A stretch of 64,000 nucleotides of DNA from Orrella daihaiensis (GTDB lineage Bacteria; Pseudomonadota; Gammaproteobacteria; Burkholderiales; Burkholderiaceae_B), in contig NZ_CP063982.1 of the NCBI RefSeq assembly GCF_022811525.1, positions 1,240,001 through 1,304,000 on the forward strand, read 5' to 3'. The notes under the pieces were generated by a model. The model was not told the origin of the DNA, did not search any database, and saw only the letters and a program-made list of their open reading frames with translations. The translations under genes and the position numbers were made by a program. Shown in pieces: positions 26,031-35,152 of this stretch; within the stretch, counting starts at the first letter, position 1; every line of letters begins with the position of its first letter.

Positions 26031-27074
26031 TCACTGACTGGTGTCAAGCGCAACACGTCCAATGGCATCGCGGCTCTTGATGATTTGCATGGCTTGCACA
26101 AATTCGCCAAGTGGTAGTGTCTTGTAGATGCTTGGTTGGATATCTCCGCTTTGCCACCATGCCATTAACTGTTCAATAGCCGCTCGGACTTTATCGCCGT
26201 AGACCAGGCGCTCGTCAACCTTGCCCCAGCCAACATATTGTCCCCAGTTAAATCCCATCACGCTGATGTTTTTTAAGAGCAGAATGTTGGTGGGTATTTG
26301 AGGAATCGTGCCGCTTGCATAGCCAATGGTGAGCAACCTGCCATCGTCGGCTAACAATCGCAATGCTTGATCTGTCGTATCGCCACCGATCGGATCAAAC
26401 ACGACATCTACACCATGATCCGAAGTCAAAGCGTTGACTGCTTCACGCAGATTAGAGGATTTGGCGTCTATGACTTGCTCAAAGCCACGTTCGTGCATGG
26501 CATGGGCTTTCGATTCACCGTTTACCACGGCAATCACTTTGGCGCCCACGGCTCGAGCAATCTCGGCAGCGGCTAGCCCAACGCCGCCAGCAGCACCAAA
26601 TATGAGTGCAGTTTGCCCGGCCTGTAATCTGGCACGCCATATCAGGGCACCATAAGAAGTGCCGTAGGAGATGGGTAATGTAATGGCGGGTGCTAGAGGT
26701 AGTTCTGGTGCAAGTGGGAATACACCAACAGAATCAACCACTGCCTCTTCGGCGTAGCCACCCCAATCAAGCACGGCGCAAACCCGATCGCCGACTTGCA
26801 GATGACCGACTTCTGCCCCGACTTCGATGACGGTGCCAGCTGCTTCAGTGCCTGGTGTGAACGGCAGCGGTGGTTTGCGCTGATACAGGCCAGCAACCAC
26901 CAGCGAATGCGCAAAACTCACACCAGCATAGGCGACGGCGATACGGACTTGGGTTGGCGCCAAAGGCTGCCGCGGTAAGGTTTGAAGCTGCAGATCCTCA
27001 AAGCTGCCATATTGAGAGCAGACAACCGCACGATAGTTGCCAAGGCTGGCCCTGGATTCAGTTGAGTTAGTCAT
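26031..27074 (-). CDS. zinc-independent quinone oxidoreductase (MDR/Zta1-type)
   Basis: A 347-residue medium-chain dehydrogenase/reductase. The GroES-like N-terminal domain (PTQVRIAVAYAGVSF, GTEAAGTVIEVGAEV) and the NADPH-binding GAAGGVGLAAAEIARAVG are clear. The structural/catalytic zinc cysteines are absent, as in quinone reductases. It overlaps the upstream CoA-transferase gene by four bases (ATGA), so both are co-expressed. The likely reaction is NADPH reduction of a quinone or enone, possibly the enoyl product of the CoA pathway. Confidence 0.9.
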   Translation of the reverse strand: MTNSTESRASLGNYRAVVCSQYGSFEDLQLQTLPRQPLAPTQVRIAVAYAGVSFAHSLVVAGLYQRKPPLPFTPGTEAAGTVIEVGAEVGHLQVGDRVCAVLDWGGYAEEAVVDSVGVFPLAPELPLAPAITLPISYGTSYGALIWRARLQAGQTALIFGAAGGVGLAAAEIARAVGAKVIAVVNGESKAHAMHERGFEQVIDAKSSNLREAVNALTSDHGVDVVFDPIGGDTTDQALRLLADDGRLLTIGYASGTIPQIPTNILLLKNISVMGFNWGQYVGWGKVDERLVYGDKVRAAIEQLMAWWQSGDIQPSIYKTLPLGEFVQAMQIIKSRDAIGRVALDTSQ

Positions 27075-28333
27075 TTAGCGGGCTCCGACGTCACGCTAGA
27101 CATGAGAACGACTTTGGAGTCAATCAAGATCTCGATCTCCGTTTCTGTTAGGCCCAATGCCAATAGCACCTCTTTTGAGTGTTGGCCAAGGGTAGGTGAG
27201 GGCTCAGGAGCGGCAGTCAGGCCAGGATGTCTGGGCATCGGTACGGTACCGAGTCCAGGCTGCTCAACATCCACAAAAATCCCCATGCTCTTGACCTGTG
27301 GGTCTTCACGAAACGCAGCGTAGTCGTTCACCGTTGCGCACAGCACGCCTAGCGGCTCAAGCGTGTCCAACCATTGTTTGGCAGTTTTTTGGCTGAGAAT
27401 ATCTGCTACAGCAGCATTGAGCCGATCGGCATTAGCCAGTCGTGCTTGGCTGGTACCAAAGTCGGGATTCTCTAACCAGTCAGTTCGCTGGAGTCCCTGA
27501 CAGAGCGCTTCGAAATTGCGTTGCGTGAGCGACGTCACCCTGAGGAAGCCATCGAGGGTTTTAAATACGCCTGATGGCACTGGGGGCTGGCCTGCTGGCA
27601 GGCTGCTACGCAACACCGACTCGAGTCCGGGCACGATTTGTAAGGCTGCTGCGGCTTCAAGCAACGATATCTTTAAGTGACGGCCCTTGCCTGAGCGTTC
27701 CCGCTCGAGCAATGCGGCACTGACCAGTTGCGAGGCGTATAGCGCGGTAACCATGTCAATCAGATACATGGGCACGAGCCGCGGTATACCGTCATTGGTC
27801 GCATTCAAGTGCATCATGCCCGACATTGCTTGTAATACGGTGTCACTGCCGGGCCGCTTAGCACCCGGACCGTGCTCGCCAAACCCAGAGACAGACAATA
27901 TGATCTGATCCGGTCGCGCTTTTTGCAACACGGCCGCATCCAAGCCAACGCGGGCTGCCACGCCAGGCCTAAAGCTTTCGATCACAATATCAGCCTGTTT
28001 GGCCAGACGCGTCATCAGCGCGACCCCGCTAGGATTGCTAGCATCGATGCACACGGCGAGCTTGCCACCGTTAGCACTGGTGCTTAACGCGCTCATGCCT
28101 TGGGTACTCGCGCCAACTGCACGACCCCAATCGCCAGCGGGCGGCTCGACCTTGTAAACCGTGGCGCCTTGTTGGCTAAGAATCGTGCCGCAATAGGGGC
28201 CAGCAATGCCTTGACTGACATCGAGTACGGTTAGCCCCGCAAATGGCGAAAGTGGCTGACAGGAGGTTGTCGATGCTTCATCAAAAGCGACGTCAGCCAA
28301 TGGATTTTTGTTGCTCCCTGAACCGCCCAACAC
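27071..28333 (-). CDS. CaiB/BaiF family III CoA-transferase
   Basis: A 420-residue CoA-transferase with the family opening LSPFAGLTVLDVSQGIAGPY, GADVIK-like TVYKVEPPAGDWGR, and the catalytic aspartate in LIDMVTALYASQ. Family III enzymes move CoA between carboxylic acids through an aspartyl-CoA anhydride. The start is GTG 28333 with GGGAG five bases upstream. The first 30 residues are not conserved. With the overlapping quinone oxidoreductase and the divergent TAXI-TRAP transporter, it suggests uptake and CoA activation of an organic acid, as is common in Burkholderiales. Confidence 0.9.
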   Translation of the reverse strand: MLGGSGSNKNPLADVAFDEASTTSCQPLSPFAGLTVLDVSQGIAGPYCGTILSQQGATVYKVEPPAGDWGRAVGASTQGMSALSTSANGGKLAVCIDASNPSGVALMTRLAKQADIVIESFRPGVAARVGLDAAVLQKARPDQIILSVSGFGEHGPGAKRPGSDTVLQAMSGMMHLNATNDGIPRLVPMYLIDMVTALYASQLVSAALLERERSGKGRHLKISLLEAAAALQIVPGLESVLRSSLPAGQPPVPSGVFKTLDGFLRVTSLTQRNFEALCQGLQRTDWLENPDFGTSQARLANADRLNAAVADILSQKTAKQWLDTLEPLGVLCATVNDYAAFREDPQVKSMGIFVDVEQPGLGTVPMPRHPGLTAAPEPSPTLGQHSKEVLLALGLTETEIEILIDSKVVLMSSVTSEPAK

Positions 28334-28517
28334 TGTCTCCCAAGTTGAAAAAATTTTTTAGTTTTTGTTCTAGAAAATTGAAAATATTGAGATTTTTATC
28401 CATCTGGCTGTCTCATGTGATACCGTAAATCTCAAAAAAACGGTACACCCATAGCCGCAGTAAAAGCAAGAGGATTCCTCAGAGTCCCATCACTTTTATT
28501 CATCAGGAGACAAATAT

Positions 28518-29486
28518 ATGAAATTCAAATCGTATGCCCGTATAGCAATTGGGTTGTTCTCGGCTGCCTCGGTGAGCGTAGCTGTTGCACAAGGCACAAT
28601 GTCACTGGCAACCAATCCACAGGGTTCGGCCTATTACGCTGTTGGCTCAGCGATCTCGTCGCTGGTGACGCAAAAAGATGCAGCACGGCTGCTGGTGCAA
28701 CCCACTTCTGGCTCATCGGAAAACGTGGTGCTGTTAAATAACGGCGATGTGGAGTTCGCCATCCTGAATACCGTCGAGCTGGCTTGGGCAAAGTCAGGTG
28801 ACGTCATCTTCAATGGTCGCAAACACGATGATTTGCGCTTGGTAAGCGCGATGTTCCAGTTTCCAATCGGCATTGCCGTGCCGGCCGATAGTGACATCAA
28901 AACCCTGGCAGACCTGAAAGGTAAACGCATGCCAAGTGGGTACGCCTCTCACCTGACGATACGCTACATACAGGATGCAATTTTGAATACGGCTGGCCTG
29001 ACTTCAGCTGATGTGCAAGGCCTTCCGGTAGCCAATTATGTTCAGGGTATGGAAATGCTCGGGCAAGGGCGGGTTGATGCCGCCGTGGTGGGACCCACCA
29101 GTGGTAAGGCACGGGAAATTAATAGCCAGCTGGAACGCCAGGGCGGCATACGTTTTATTCCCATTCCGAATACACCGGAAGCATTGAAACAAATGCAAGA
29201 TGTATTCCCTGGGGCGCAGCATCGACAGCTTTCGAAGGGCTCAAAGTTGCCTGGTGTCGATGAGGATGTGAATGTGATGTCATGGAGCGGTTTCCTGGCG
29301 ACCAACGCAGGCGTCTCTGATGATGTTGTGTATGCGGTCACAAAGACTATTGCAGAGAACACAGGGGAGTTGGCGCAGGCAACCCCAACACTCAGAAACC
29401 TGACACCAGACAACATGCTTGAGCGGCACCCCGTGGACTACCACCCGGGTGCTGAGCGTTACTATCGCGAGGCTGGCAAGTGGTAG
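28518..29486 (+). CDS. TAXI-family TRAP transporter solute-binding protein
   Basis: A 322-residue periplasmic binding protein. A signal peptide (MKFKSYARIAIGLFSAAS, cleavage near VAVA-QG) is followed by the TAXI core LATNPQGSAYYAVGSAIS, VLLNNGDVEFAILNT and GAQHRQLSKGS. TAXI proteins bind organic acids such as glutamate or 2-oxoglutarate analogues and deliver them to fused TRAP permeases. It is 107 bases ahead of that permease. AGGAG lies ahead of the ATG. The 184-base gap to the divergent CoA-transferase is AT-rich and probably holds both promoters. Confidence 0.92.
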   Translation: MKFKSYARIAIGLFSAASVSVAVAQGTMSLATNPQGSAYYAVGSAISSLVTQKDAARLLVQPTSGSSENVVLLNNGDVEFAILNTVELAWAKSGDVIFNGRKHDDLRLVSAMFQFPIGIAVPADSDIKTLADLKGKRMPSGYASHLTIRYIQDAILNTAGLTSADVQGLPVANYVQGMEMLGQGRVDAAVVGPTSGKAREINSQLERQGGIRFIPIPNTPEALKQMQDVFPGAQHRQLSKGSKLPGVDEDVNVMSWSGFLATNAGVSDDVVYAVTKTIAENTGELAQATPTLRNLTPDNMLERHPVDYHPGAERYYREAGKW

Positions 29487-29593
29487 GTGGCTCTGTTGAT
29501 GAGTTATTGAGCTAAGCACATTGACCACCGGGACCAACAGTCCAGGTGGTCAAGTGAATTGTATTTGTGTAGTAACGGCAATGCAGGACTAGG

Positions 29594-31576
29594 ATGAGTG
29601 ATGGTTATCCAGGTCAAGGCAATTTGACCAATCAAGTGGGCCAACCTAAAAAAGCGTGGCTCGAGATCACGATCGCGTTGCTGGCAGCCACTATTGTGCT
29701 GGTTTCCCTGACATGGGCACTGCAGTTGCCCAGCAGGTTATTCAATGCTGCTCTTCACGGTCCTCAGTTTATATCGATTGTTCTGGCAGCCGCGCTTGCC
29801 ATTGTCTATCTAACTCACCCAGCAGTGACTAAAAGTGCAATTGACTCCACCGAGTCTCCAAATGCAATTCCATTTAAGCCCGGTTTATTCGGTATTAGTC
29901 TGGCAGGGTTCTCTGTTGGTTTGTTTGGCTACGTGGCTGTTCAGTATGAGCAACTACTGTTTGATATACCCTACCGAACGCCAGAGCTACTGTTTATCTC
30001 CGGGTCGGCCATTGTGTTGCTGCTAGAGGCGTTACGCCGTTCGGCGGGTATGCCCTTGTTCCTGATTGTGCTGGGCTTCATTATTTATGCCGCGTTTGGG
30101 CATCTATTGGGCGGTGCCTTGAGTACGCGTGAAATTCCAATAGAGCGGTTGGTGATATACCTTGCCATGGATTTGAGTGCTTTATTTGGCAGTCCGGTTC
30201 AGATAGGTATGGCAGTCGTGGTGCTCTACATTTTGCTGGGGCAAACATTGCTCAAAGCTGGGGGTGGTACGTTTTTCACCGACGTAGCCATGGCTACCGT
30301 TGGTAACAGGCCTGGGGGACCTGCCAAAGCCGCAATTGTGGGGTCGGCTCTGTTTGGTTCGATTTCCGGTAGTGCTGTTTCCAATGTCACTTCAACAGGC
30401 ATCATTACCATTCCGCTCATGCAGCGGGCTGGTTACAGCCGCTTGAGGGCTGGCGCGATTGAGGCGGTTGCGTCAACCGGCGGGCAACTCACACCGCCTA
30501 TTATGGGGGCGGCTGCATTTTTGATGGCAGAGTTCTTATCAGTACCCTACTCAGCAGTCGTGGTGGCAGCTGTATTTCCAGCATTGTTGTATTACCTGGC
30601 GATGTTTATCTACGCGCATTTGCTGGCCGGGCGTGATTCAATCGTCCAGGTGGAGATCTCCAGTAAAAGTGTCAATGAGATCATCAGACGTGGCTGGCAC
30701 TTTATTGTGCCTTTCGTAGTTTTATTCGTTGCACTTTTTTATTTCCGCGAGAGTGCCTCAGTAGCAGCCCTGTGGGCGACAGCCTCTTTGATCATCGTGG
30801 GTATGTTGCGCTCATACGATGGTGCTCGCCTGTCGGTGACGGCAGTTTGGTCAGGCATCGTGGATACCGGCAAAACCGTTGTCACGTTGTTCATGATTCT
30901 GGCGGCGGCTGGATTTTTAATTGGTGCACTCAATATTTCAGGGCTTGGGTTTGCCTTGACCTTGGCCCTGCTCGGCATTGCCATGGACAATGTCTTCATT
31001 CTTCTGGCGGTTTCAGCGGTTGTCTGCATAGTGCTCGGCATGGGTATGCCAACCACGGGTGTGTATTTATTGCTCGCCACTTTGATCGCGCCAGCCCTGG
31101 TGCAAGCCGGTATTGAGCCATTTGCTGCTCACATGTTCGTACTTTATTTCGGTTTGATGTCTATGATCACGCCACCGGTGGCCATTGCGGCGTTCGCTGC
31201 GAGCAGTATCAGTGGTGCACCACCCATGCGAACTGGTATTGAAGCCATGAAAATCGGCTGGGTAGCTTATGTCATTCCATTTATGTTTGTGTTCTCGCCG
31301 ACGCTGTTGATGATTGGTCAGCCACTGTCTATCTTCTTGGATGTCATGACAGCGATTGCTGGGGTCTTTCTGATCTCGGTGGGCGGTGTTGGGTGGTTCC
31401 GGCAGCCTGTTGGCGCCCTTGGTCGGATTTTTTTGATGGTTGCGGGTGTTTTGACAATCGTGCCAGACAGTGCCTTGGGCGTGCCGCATGTTTTTGATCT
31501 GGCCGGTGCCGTGCTCGGTGCAGGCGTCATCATCCGATTGATTGCCATGGCAGGCAGGCAGCCGAACACTGGATGA
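29594..31576 (+). CDS. TRAP transporter fused permease (4TM/12TM)
   Basis: A 660-residue inner-membrane protein combining the small (DctQ-like) and large (DctM-like) TRAP subunits, as usual for TAXI systems. About 16-18 hydrophobic segments are visible. The DctM core has GGPAKAAIVGSALFGSISGSAVSNVTSTG, in parts GSALFGSISGSAV, then GGQLTPPIMGAAAF and LGMGMPTTGVYLL. It imports solute with a sodium gradient. The ATG at 29594 follows AGGACTAGG. Confidence 0.92.
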   Translation: MSDGYPGQGNLTNQVGQPKKAWLEITIALLAATIVLVSLTWALQLPSRLFNAALHGPQFISIVLAAALAIVYLTHPAVTKSAIDSTESPNAIPFKPGLFGISLAGFSVGLFGYVAVQYEQLLFDIPYRTPELLFISGSAIVLLLEALRRSAGMPLFLIVLGFIIYAAFGHLLGGALSTREIPIERLVIYLAMDLSALFGSPVQIGMAVVVLYILLGQTLLKAGGGTFFTDVAMATVGNRPGGPAKAAIVGSALFGSISGSAVSNVTSTGIITIPLMQRAGYSRLRAGAIEAVASTGGQLTPPIMGAAAFLMAEFLSVPYSAVVVAAVFPALLYYLAMFIYAHLLAGRDSIVQVEISSKSVNEIIRRGWHFIVPFVVLFVALFYFRESASVAALWATASLIIVGMLRSYDGARLSVTAVWSGIVDTGKTVVTLFMILAAAGFLIGALNISGLGFALTLALLGIAMDNVFILLAVSAVVCIVLGMGMPTTGVYLLLATLIAPALVQAGIEPFAAHMFVLYFGLMSMITPPVAIAAFAASSISGAPPMRTGIEAMKIGWVAYVIPFMFVFSPTLLMIGQPLSIFLDVMTAIAGVFLISVGGVGWFRQPVGALGRIFLMVAGVLTIVPDSALGVPHVFDLAGAVLGAGVIIRLIAMAGRQPNTG

Positions 31577-31639
31577 GAGTTCGCATGAACCAACCTGTGA
31601 ATTCCATGGCTATTCGAATAACTGTCTGATATCTTCGCG

Positions 31640-31880
31640 TTAACTGGGGTCCTCAGTAAAAGCCGCTGTGCCTTCCGAGTCTGAAGCGAGCAACGGATTT
31701 GGCCTTCGTTGTCAAATATGTACACCCTCTGGCTGTGGGTGACGTTATAGATATCTGGATTGTCGCGATGAGGGTCGACACTGACAAACACAATGAGCAC
31801 ATCTTTAGCTGCATCACCGGGCTTGGCCATGATTTCGCTCAACTGTGCCATGTTGGTGGGGCAGATGTCAGGGTAGCTCG
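31640..31880 (-). pseudogene. SCO-family gene remnant (internal deletion and frameshift)
   Basis: Read on the minus strand, YPDICPTNMAQLSEIM and VFVSVDPHRD match the intact SCO protein at 34109-34753. The text then jumps from PHRDNPD straight to IYNVTHSQRVYIFDNEG, skipping about 45 residues, and the end is frameshifted. The 5' end with the signal peptide is missing. The deletion ends fall at short matching GTCGC sequences. It abuts a second gene relic. Confidence 0.8.
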
Positions 31881-31884
31881 ATAG

Positions 31885-32054
31885 TGGTTGATACGCTGAC
31901 AGAACACTTGGCCCACTTGTTGGCTTTGTCTGGCGAGCAGAGCGTGACAATTGATCAGACGCTCATCATGTTGTCGTTCCACCAACCGGTGACTGACGAA
32001 GGCTTGCGCACTGCTTTAACGAACACCGCAGCAAAGCTTGTTCAAGCAAATTAA
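31885..32054 (+). pseudogene. 3' remnant of a dihydrolipoamide dehydrogenase-like gene
   Basis: The translation LTEHLAHLLALSGEQSVTID and then SFHQPVTDEGLRTALTNTAA aligns with the last 56 residues of the flavoprotein at 22105-23511 (AEHLAHLLAWSGEQGMTID, FYHPVIEEGLRTALRDAAA). Everything before is lost and the catalytic-His motif YHP has become FHQ. It joins the SCO relic head to head. It is diverged, so it is not a fresh copy of the local gene. Confidence 0.8.
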
Positions 32055-32083
32055 GTCTTAACTAATGTCATTCAAGATAGTAA

Positions 32084-32103
32084 TACTGTATATAAATACA
32101 GTA
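32084..32103. promoter_or_regulatory. LexA (SOS) box upstream of darTG
   Basis: TACTGTATATAAATACAGTA contains a perfect CTGT-N8-ACAG LexA box with an AT-rich centre and symmetric outer TA pairs. It overlaps a likely -10 element (TATAAAT, 32091-32097). The next gene on the plus strand is darT. Confidence 0.75.
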
Positions 32104-32270
32104 AAATATACCCTAATTAATTCACTGTGCCATGCCAGCGCTTGGTTCGTACTGTTGACAGCACCGAAGGGAACTGTCTTCTTACGTTAATCCTCAGTGT
32201 GTCTCGACTCGTAAGAGTCGAGCTGAAGCAATGTGTGATTGGCTCACGAGAACCAAGGGTTGACGTTAAG

Positions 32271-32930
32271 TTGTTAGTGCCTCATGCGCCAAAAATTTTC
32301 CATATCGTCCATGTGGATCGGCTTGCTTCGATTGTGTCGGATGGATATTTGTGGTGCGATGCAAGGATGACTAAGCGCAATGGCATGGGAACGGTGATTG
32401 GCATGCCCACAATCAAGCGCAGGAGATTGACTGAGTTGACGCTCCGAAGTCATCCAGGTTTGCGCGTGGGACAATGTGTACCGTTTTATTTTTGTGCCAA
32501 GTCCGTGATGCTTTATCTTCTGCATCGAGCCAACCAGCCCAATTTGATTTATCGTGGTGGACAGGAGCCAATCTTGCATCTCCAAGCAGATTTAGAATTG
32601 GCAGTGAAGTGGGCTGATTCTAATAAAAAGCGTTGGGCCTTTACGCTGAGCAATGCCGGAGCTGCATATTTCGAGGACCGAGCGCATCTAAGTGCCTTGA
32701 GTGAGCTGGATTGGAAGTCGATCGCTACAAATTTTTGGGGTGGCCCGCGCGTGGATAGATCTGTTAAGGAGCGTAAACAGGCCGAGTTTTTGGTAGAGGA
32801 GTGCTTTCCGTGGGCTCTTGTGCAACGAATTGTCGTGCAAAATCGTCGCACGTATGGATTGGTGGTATCTGTTTTAGATCGTACTGCCCACAGGCCAAAA
32901 GTGGACATTAAGCCTGATTGGTACTACTAG
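32271..32930 (+). CDS. darT: DarT-family DNA ADP-ribosyltransferase toxin
   Basis: A DUF4433/DarT protein. The family start PKIFHIVHVDRLASIVSDG is present, followed by VPFYFCAKSVMLYLL and the C-terminal KQAEFLVEECFPW holding the catalytic Glu. DarT attaches ADP-ribose from NAD to thymidine in single-stranded DNA, stalling replication, and DarTG loci protect against phage. The frame is open from an ATG at 32127, but the first 45 residues are unlike the family. TTG 32271 (behind AAGGG) or GTG 32277 gives the usual length of about 218 residues. It lies 15 bases ahead of darG. Confidence 0.9.
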   Translation: MLVPHAPKIFHIVHVDRLASIVSDGYLWCDARMTKRNGMGTVIGMPTIKRRRLTELTLRSHPGLRVGQCVPFYFCAKSVMLYLLHRANQPNLIYRGGQEPILHLQADLELAVKWADSNKKRWAFTLSNAGAAYFEDRAHLSALSELDWKSIATNFWGGPRVDRSVKERKQAEFLVEECFPWALVQRIVVQNRRTYGLVVSVLDRTAHRPKVDIKPDWYY

Positions 32931-32945
32931 GTAGCTCCTGGGGGG

Positions 32946-33989
32946 ATGGCTTTGATCACGTACAAAACCGGCGACATTCTTCGTGAGCGATCACAGGCGC
33001 TCGTCAACACCGTTAACTGTGTTGGCGTCATGGGGCGAGGTGTCGCCCTGCAATTCAAAAAGGCGTTCCCAGATAATTTCAAAGCGTATGCGCAAGCGTG
33101 CAGGCTTGGTAAGGTCGTTGCGGGCGAGATGTTTGTTTATGAGACAAATTTGCCCATGAATCCTCGCTTCATCATTAACTTTCCAACCAAACGACACTGG
33201 CGCGACAAAAGTCGGATCGAGGATATTGAATCTGGCCTGCGCGCCTTGGTATCTGATTTGCGCCGGTTCAACATTGAGTCAGTTGCCATACCTGCTTTGG
33301 GCTGTGGACTAGGTGGGCTTGATTGGGATCGGGTTAGCCAGCTCATAGAGACTATTTTTTCTGAATTGCCAGATGTTCAAGTGACTGTGTTTGAGCCTCA
33401 GGGTGCGCCAGCTGCCAGGGCGGTGACGCCAGTGACATCGGCATGTCACATGACCACGGGCCGAGCTGCCTTGGTCGCGCTGATGAGCCGATATCTTCAA
33501 GGCCTCATGGATCCAGCAGTGAGTTTGTTGGAAATCCACAAATTATTGTATTTCCTGCAACTCGCGGGTGAACCATTAAGGCTAAGGTACAAGCAAGGTT
33601 TCTACGGCCCCTATGCAGAAAACCTGCGACATGTTCTGCATGCGATCGAAGGACAGCTGCTGGTGGGTTATGCAGACGGTGGCGATGCCCCAGACAAAGA
33701 ATTAGAGCTGTTGCCCGGTGCTTTAGAAATGGCTATTCGTTTTCTGGAGGGTTATCCGGAAACGAGCGCAAGGGTGGATCGAGTGTCATGGCTCGTTGAG
33801 GGCTTTGAGTCATCATTTGGACTTGAATTGTTGTCGACAGTCCACTGGGTGCAGACGCAGTCGCAAGTAAGTTCCATGAGCGAGTTGATAAGGCTCACCT
33901 ATGAATGGGGTGAGCGCAAGAGGCAATTCACGCCGAGGCAAATCGAACTGGCCAACACCGTCTTGTCACAAAAAGGTTGGCTCAATTGA
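32946..33989 (+). CDS. darG: DarG antitoxin (macrodomain DNA ADP-ribosyl-hydrolase)
   Basis: A 347-residue two-domain antitoxin. The N-terminal macrodomain (about 1-155) has LVNTVNCVGVMGRGVALQFK and IPALGCGLGGLDW, the loops that bind ADP-ribose and remove it from DNA. The C-terminal domain (about 175-347; LLEIHKLLYFLQLAGEPL, YKQGFYGPYAENLRHVL) is the part known to bind and block DarT. The ATG at 32946 follows TCCTGGGGGG. Both modules look intact, so the system should be functional. Confidence 0.93.
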   Translation: MALITYKTGDILRERSQALVNTVNCVGVMGRGVALQFKKAFPDNFKAYAQACRLGKVVAGEMFVYETNLPMNPRFIINFPTKRHWRDKSRIEDIESGLRALVSDLRRFNIESVAIPALGCGLGGLDWDRVSQLIETIFSELPDVQVTVFEPQGAPAARAVTPVTSACHMTTGRAALVALMSRYLQGLMDPAVSLLEIHKLLYFLQLAGEPLRLRYKQGFYGPYAENLRHVLHAIEGQLLVGYADGGDAPDKELELLPGALEMAIRFLEGYPETSARVDRVSWLVEGFESSFGLELLSTVHWVQTQSQVSSMSELIRLTYEWGERKRQFTPRQIELANTVLSQKGWLN

Positions 33990-34108
33990 TATCAGTTCTG
34001 CAAGGGGGTGATCCATATCGCTTGCACTGTTGAGTCTTCATGCTGACTCTTTAAGCAACTAGCCGGTTGGAACAGTGTATCAACCAACTCCACAAGTGCG
34101 ACGAACGC

Positions 34109-34753
34109 CTAACTCGTCATCCGAATCAGTTTTCTGAGGTCTTCGGTAAAAGCCGCTGTATCTTCCGAGTCTGAGGCGAGCAAACGGATTTGCCCTTCGT
34201 TGTCAAAAATGTACACCCCCTGGCTGTGGGTGACGTTATAGACATCCGGATTGTCGCCAGGCTTGGGCGCTTCAATTTGATAGGCGATACGGTATTTGCG
34301 CGCTAAACGCCGAATGGTTCGTTCATCGCCAGTTAGCCCAATGGCGTTGGGGTTAAACGCATCGACATAGGCCTGCAAAACATCCGGTGTGTCGCGGTGG
34401 GGGTCAACACTGACAAACACAATGCGCACATCCTTAGCCTCATCACCGAGATTGGTCATGATTTCGCTTAACTGTGCCATGGTGGTGGGGCAGATGTCAG
34501 GGCAGCTTGCATATCCGAAGAACATGAGCACGGTTTTGCCCTCAAGGTCTTTCTCGGTCATGGTCTTACCGCCGGCAGCCTGGAGTTCGAACTCCAGATC
34601 AGGCAAGTGGCCACTGACTTCGTAGAGGTGCCAATCAGGGGAGCGTTCTGAGCAACCCGCCAAGAGAGCCACCAGGCCAAGAATCGCGATGGCCAGCAGG
34701 CGCTTCAAGAGATGGTTTAGGCCGTGTGTGTTTGTGTTGGCGTACGCTGTCAT
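34109..34753 (-). CDS. SCO family copper chaperone lipoprotein (SCO1/SenC)
   Basis: A 214-residue thioredoxin-fold protein anchored outside the inner membrane. A signal peptide ends in the lipobox LLAGC. The copper site is the CPDIC motif in ASCPDICPTTMAQL plus the distal His in NVTHSQGVYIFD. SCO proteins deliver copper to the CuA centre of cytochrome c oxidase. No oxidase gene is in the window. A decayed relative of this gene lies at 31640-31880. The start is the ATG at 34753. Confidence 0.92.
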   Translation of the reverse strand: MTAYANTNTHGLNHLLKRLLAIAILGLVALLAGCSERSPDWHLYEVSGHLPDLEFELQAAGGKTMTEKDLEGKTVLMFFGYASCPDICPTTMAQLSEIMTNLGDEAKDVRIVFVSVDPHRDTPDVLQAYVDAFNPNAIGLTGDERTIRRLARKYRIAYQIEAPKPGDNPDVYNVTHSQGVYIFDNEGQIRLLASDSEDTAAFTEDLRKLIRMTS

Positions 34754-35071
34754 GATTCTGTGTGAAGCAATATATGCACTAGATTGGAATGTTAGCAGTC
34801 GCGCAAGTTCCCTTGCCTTGATTCAAGTCAGTTTGTGGGGTTGGTGGTTGCTTGTTGGGCTTAACCTAACCATGCCTTCGCTTCTTTGATTCAGACTCTC
34901 TGCGCTTGGCGTGAGCTCTGGCTATCACGCGTCTGCCCCAAGCGTCTGGCCAGCGGGCTTAGTCATCAGGCTCGACATGGGTGTGCGTTTGGCTTCGGAT
35001 ATGCGCCACCAGGCTTTGAGTCAGCGCACGGTATTTCATGCGCAACGGATCTGGTGCGCTGACCGACTACG

Positions 35072-35113
35072 GTTGACAACCTCCTCGTCGTTTAGGACGG
35101 GGAGGCAGTCAAC
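35072..35113. repeat. compound inverted repeat, IS200/IS605-like hairpin
   Basis: GTTGAC (35072-35077) and GTCAAC (35108-35113) enclose CCTCC-t-CGTC (35080-35089), loop GTTTAG, GACG-g-GGAGG (35096-35105). Hairpins of this CCTCC/GACGGGGAGG type sit near ends of IS200/IS605-group elements. No tnpA or tnpB is present, so at most it is a scar. The remainder of 34754-35150 holds no supported gene. Confidence 0.4.
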
Positions 35114-35152
35114 TTCAATGCGCTTGATGTGCAGCGTTTCGAATTTGCTAAT

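Noticed and set aside
32127..32270. Extended N-terminus of DarT
   Set aside because: The extra residues are unlike the family, no ribosome site supports ATG 32127, and the usual length is reached from 32271 or 32277.
34960..35060. Minus-strand short coding-like tail (DPLRMKYRALTQSLVAHI)
   Set aside because: It looks a little like a gene end but is only about 33 codons, has no start and no match I can name.
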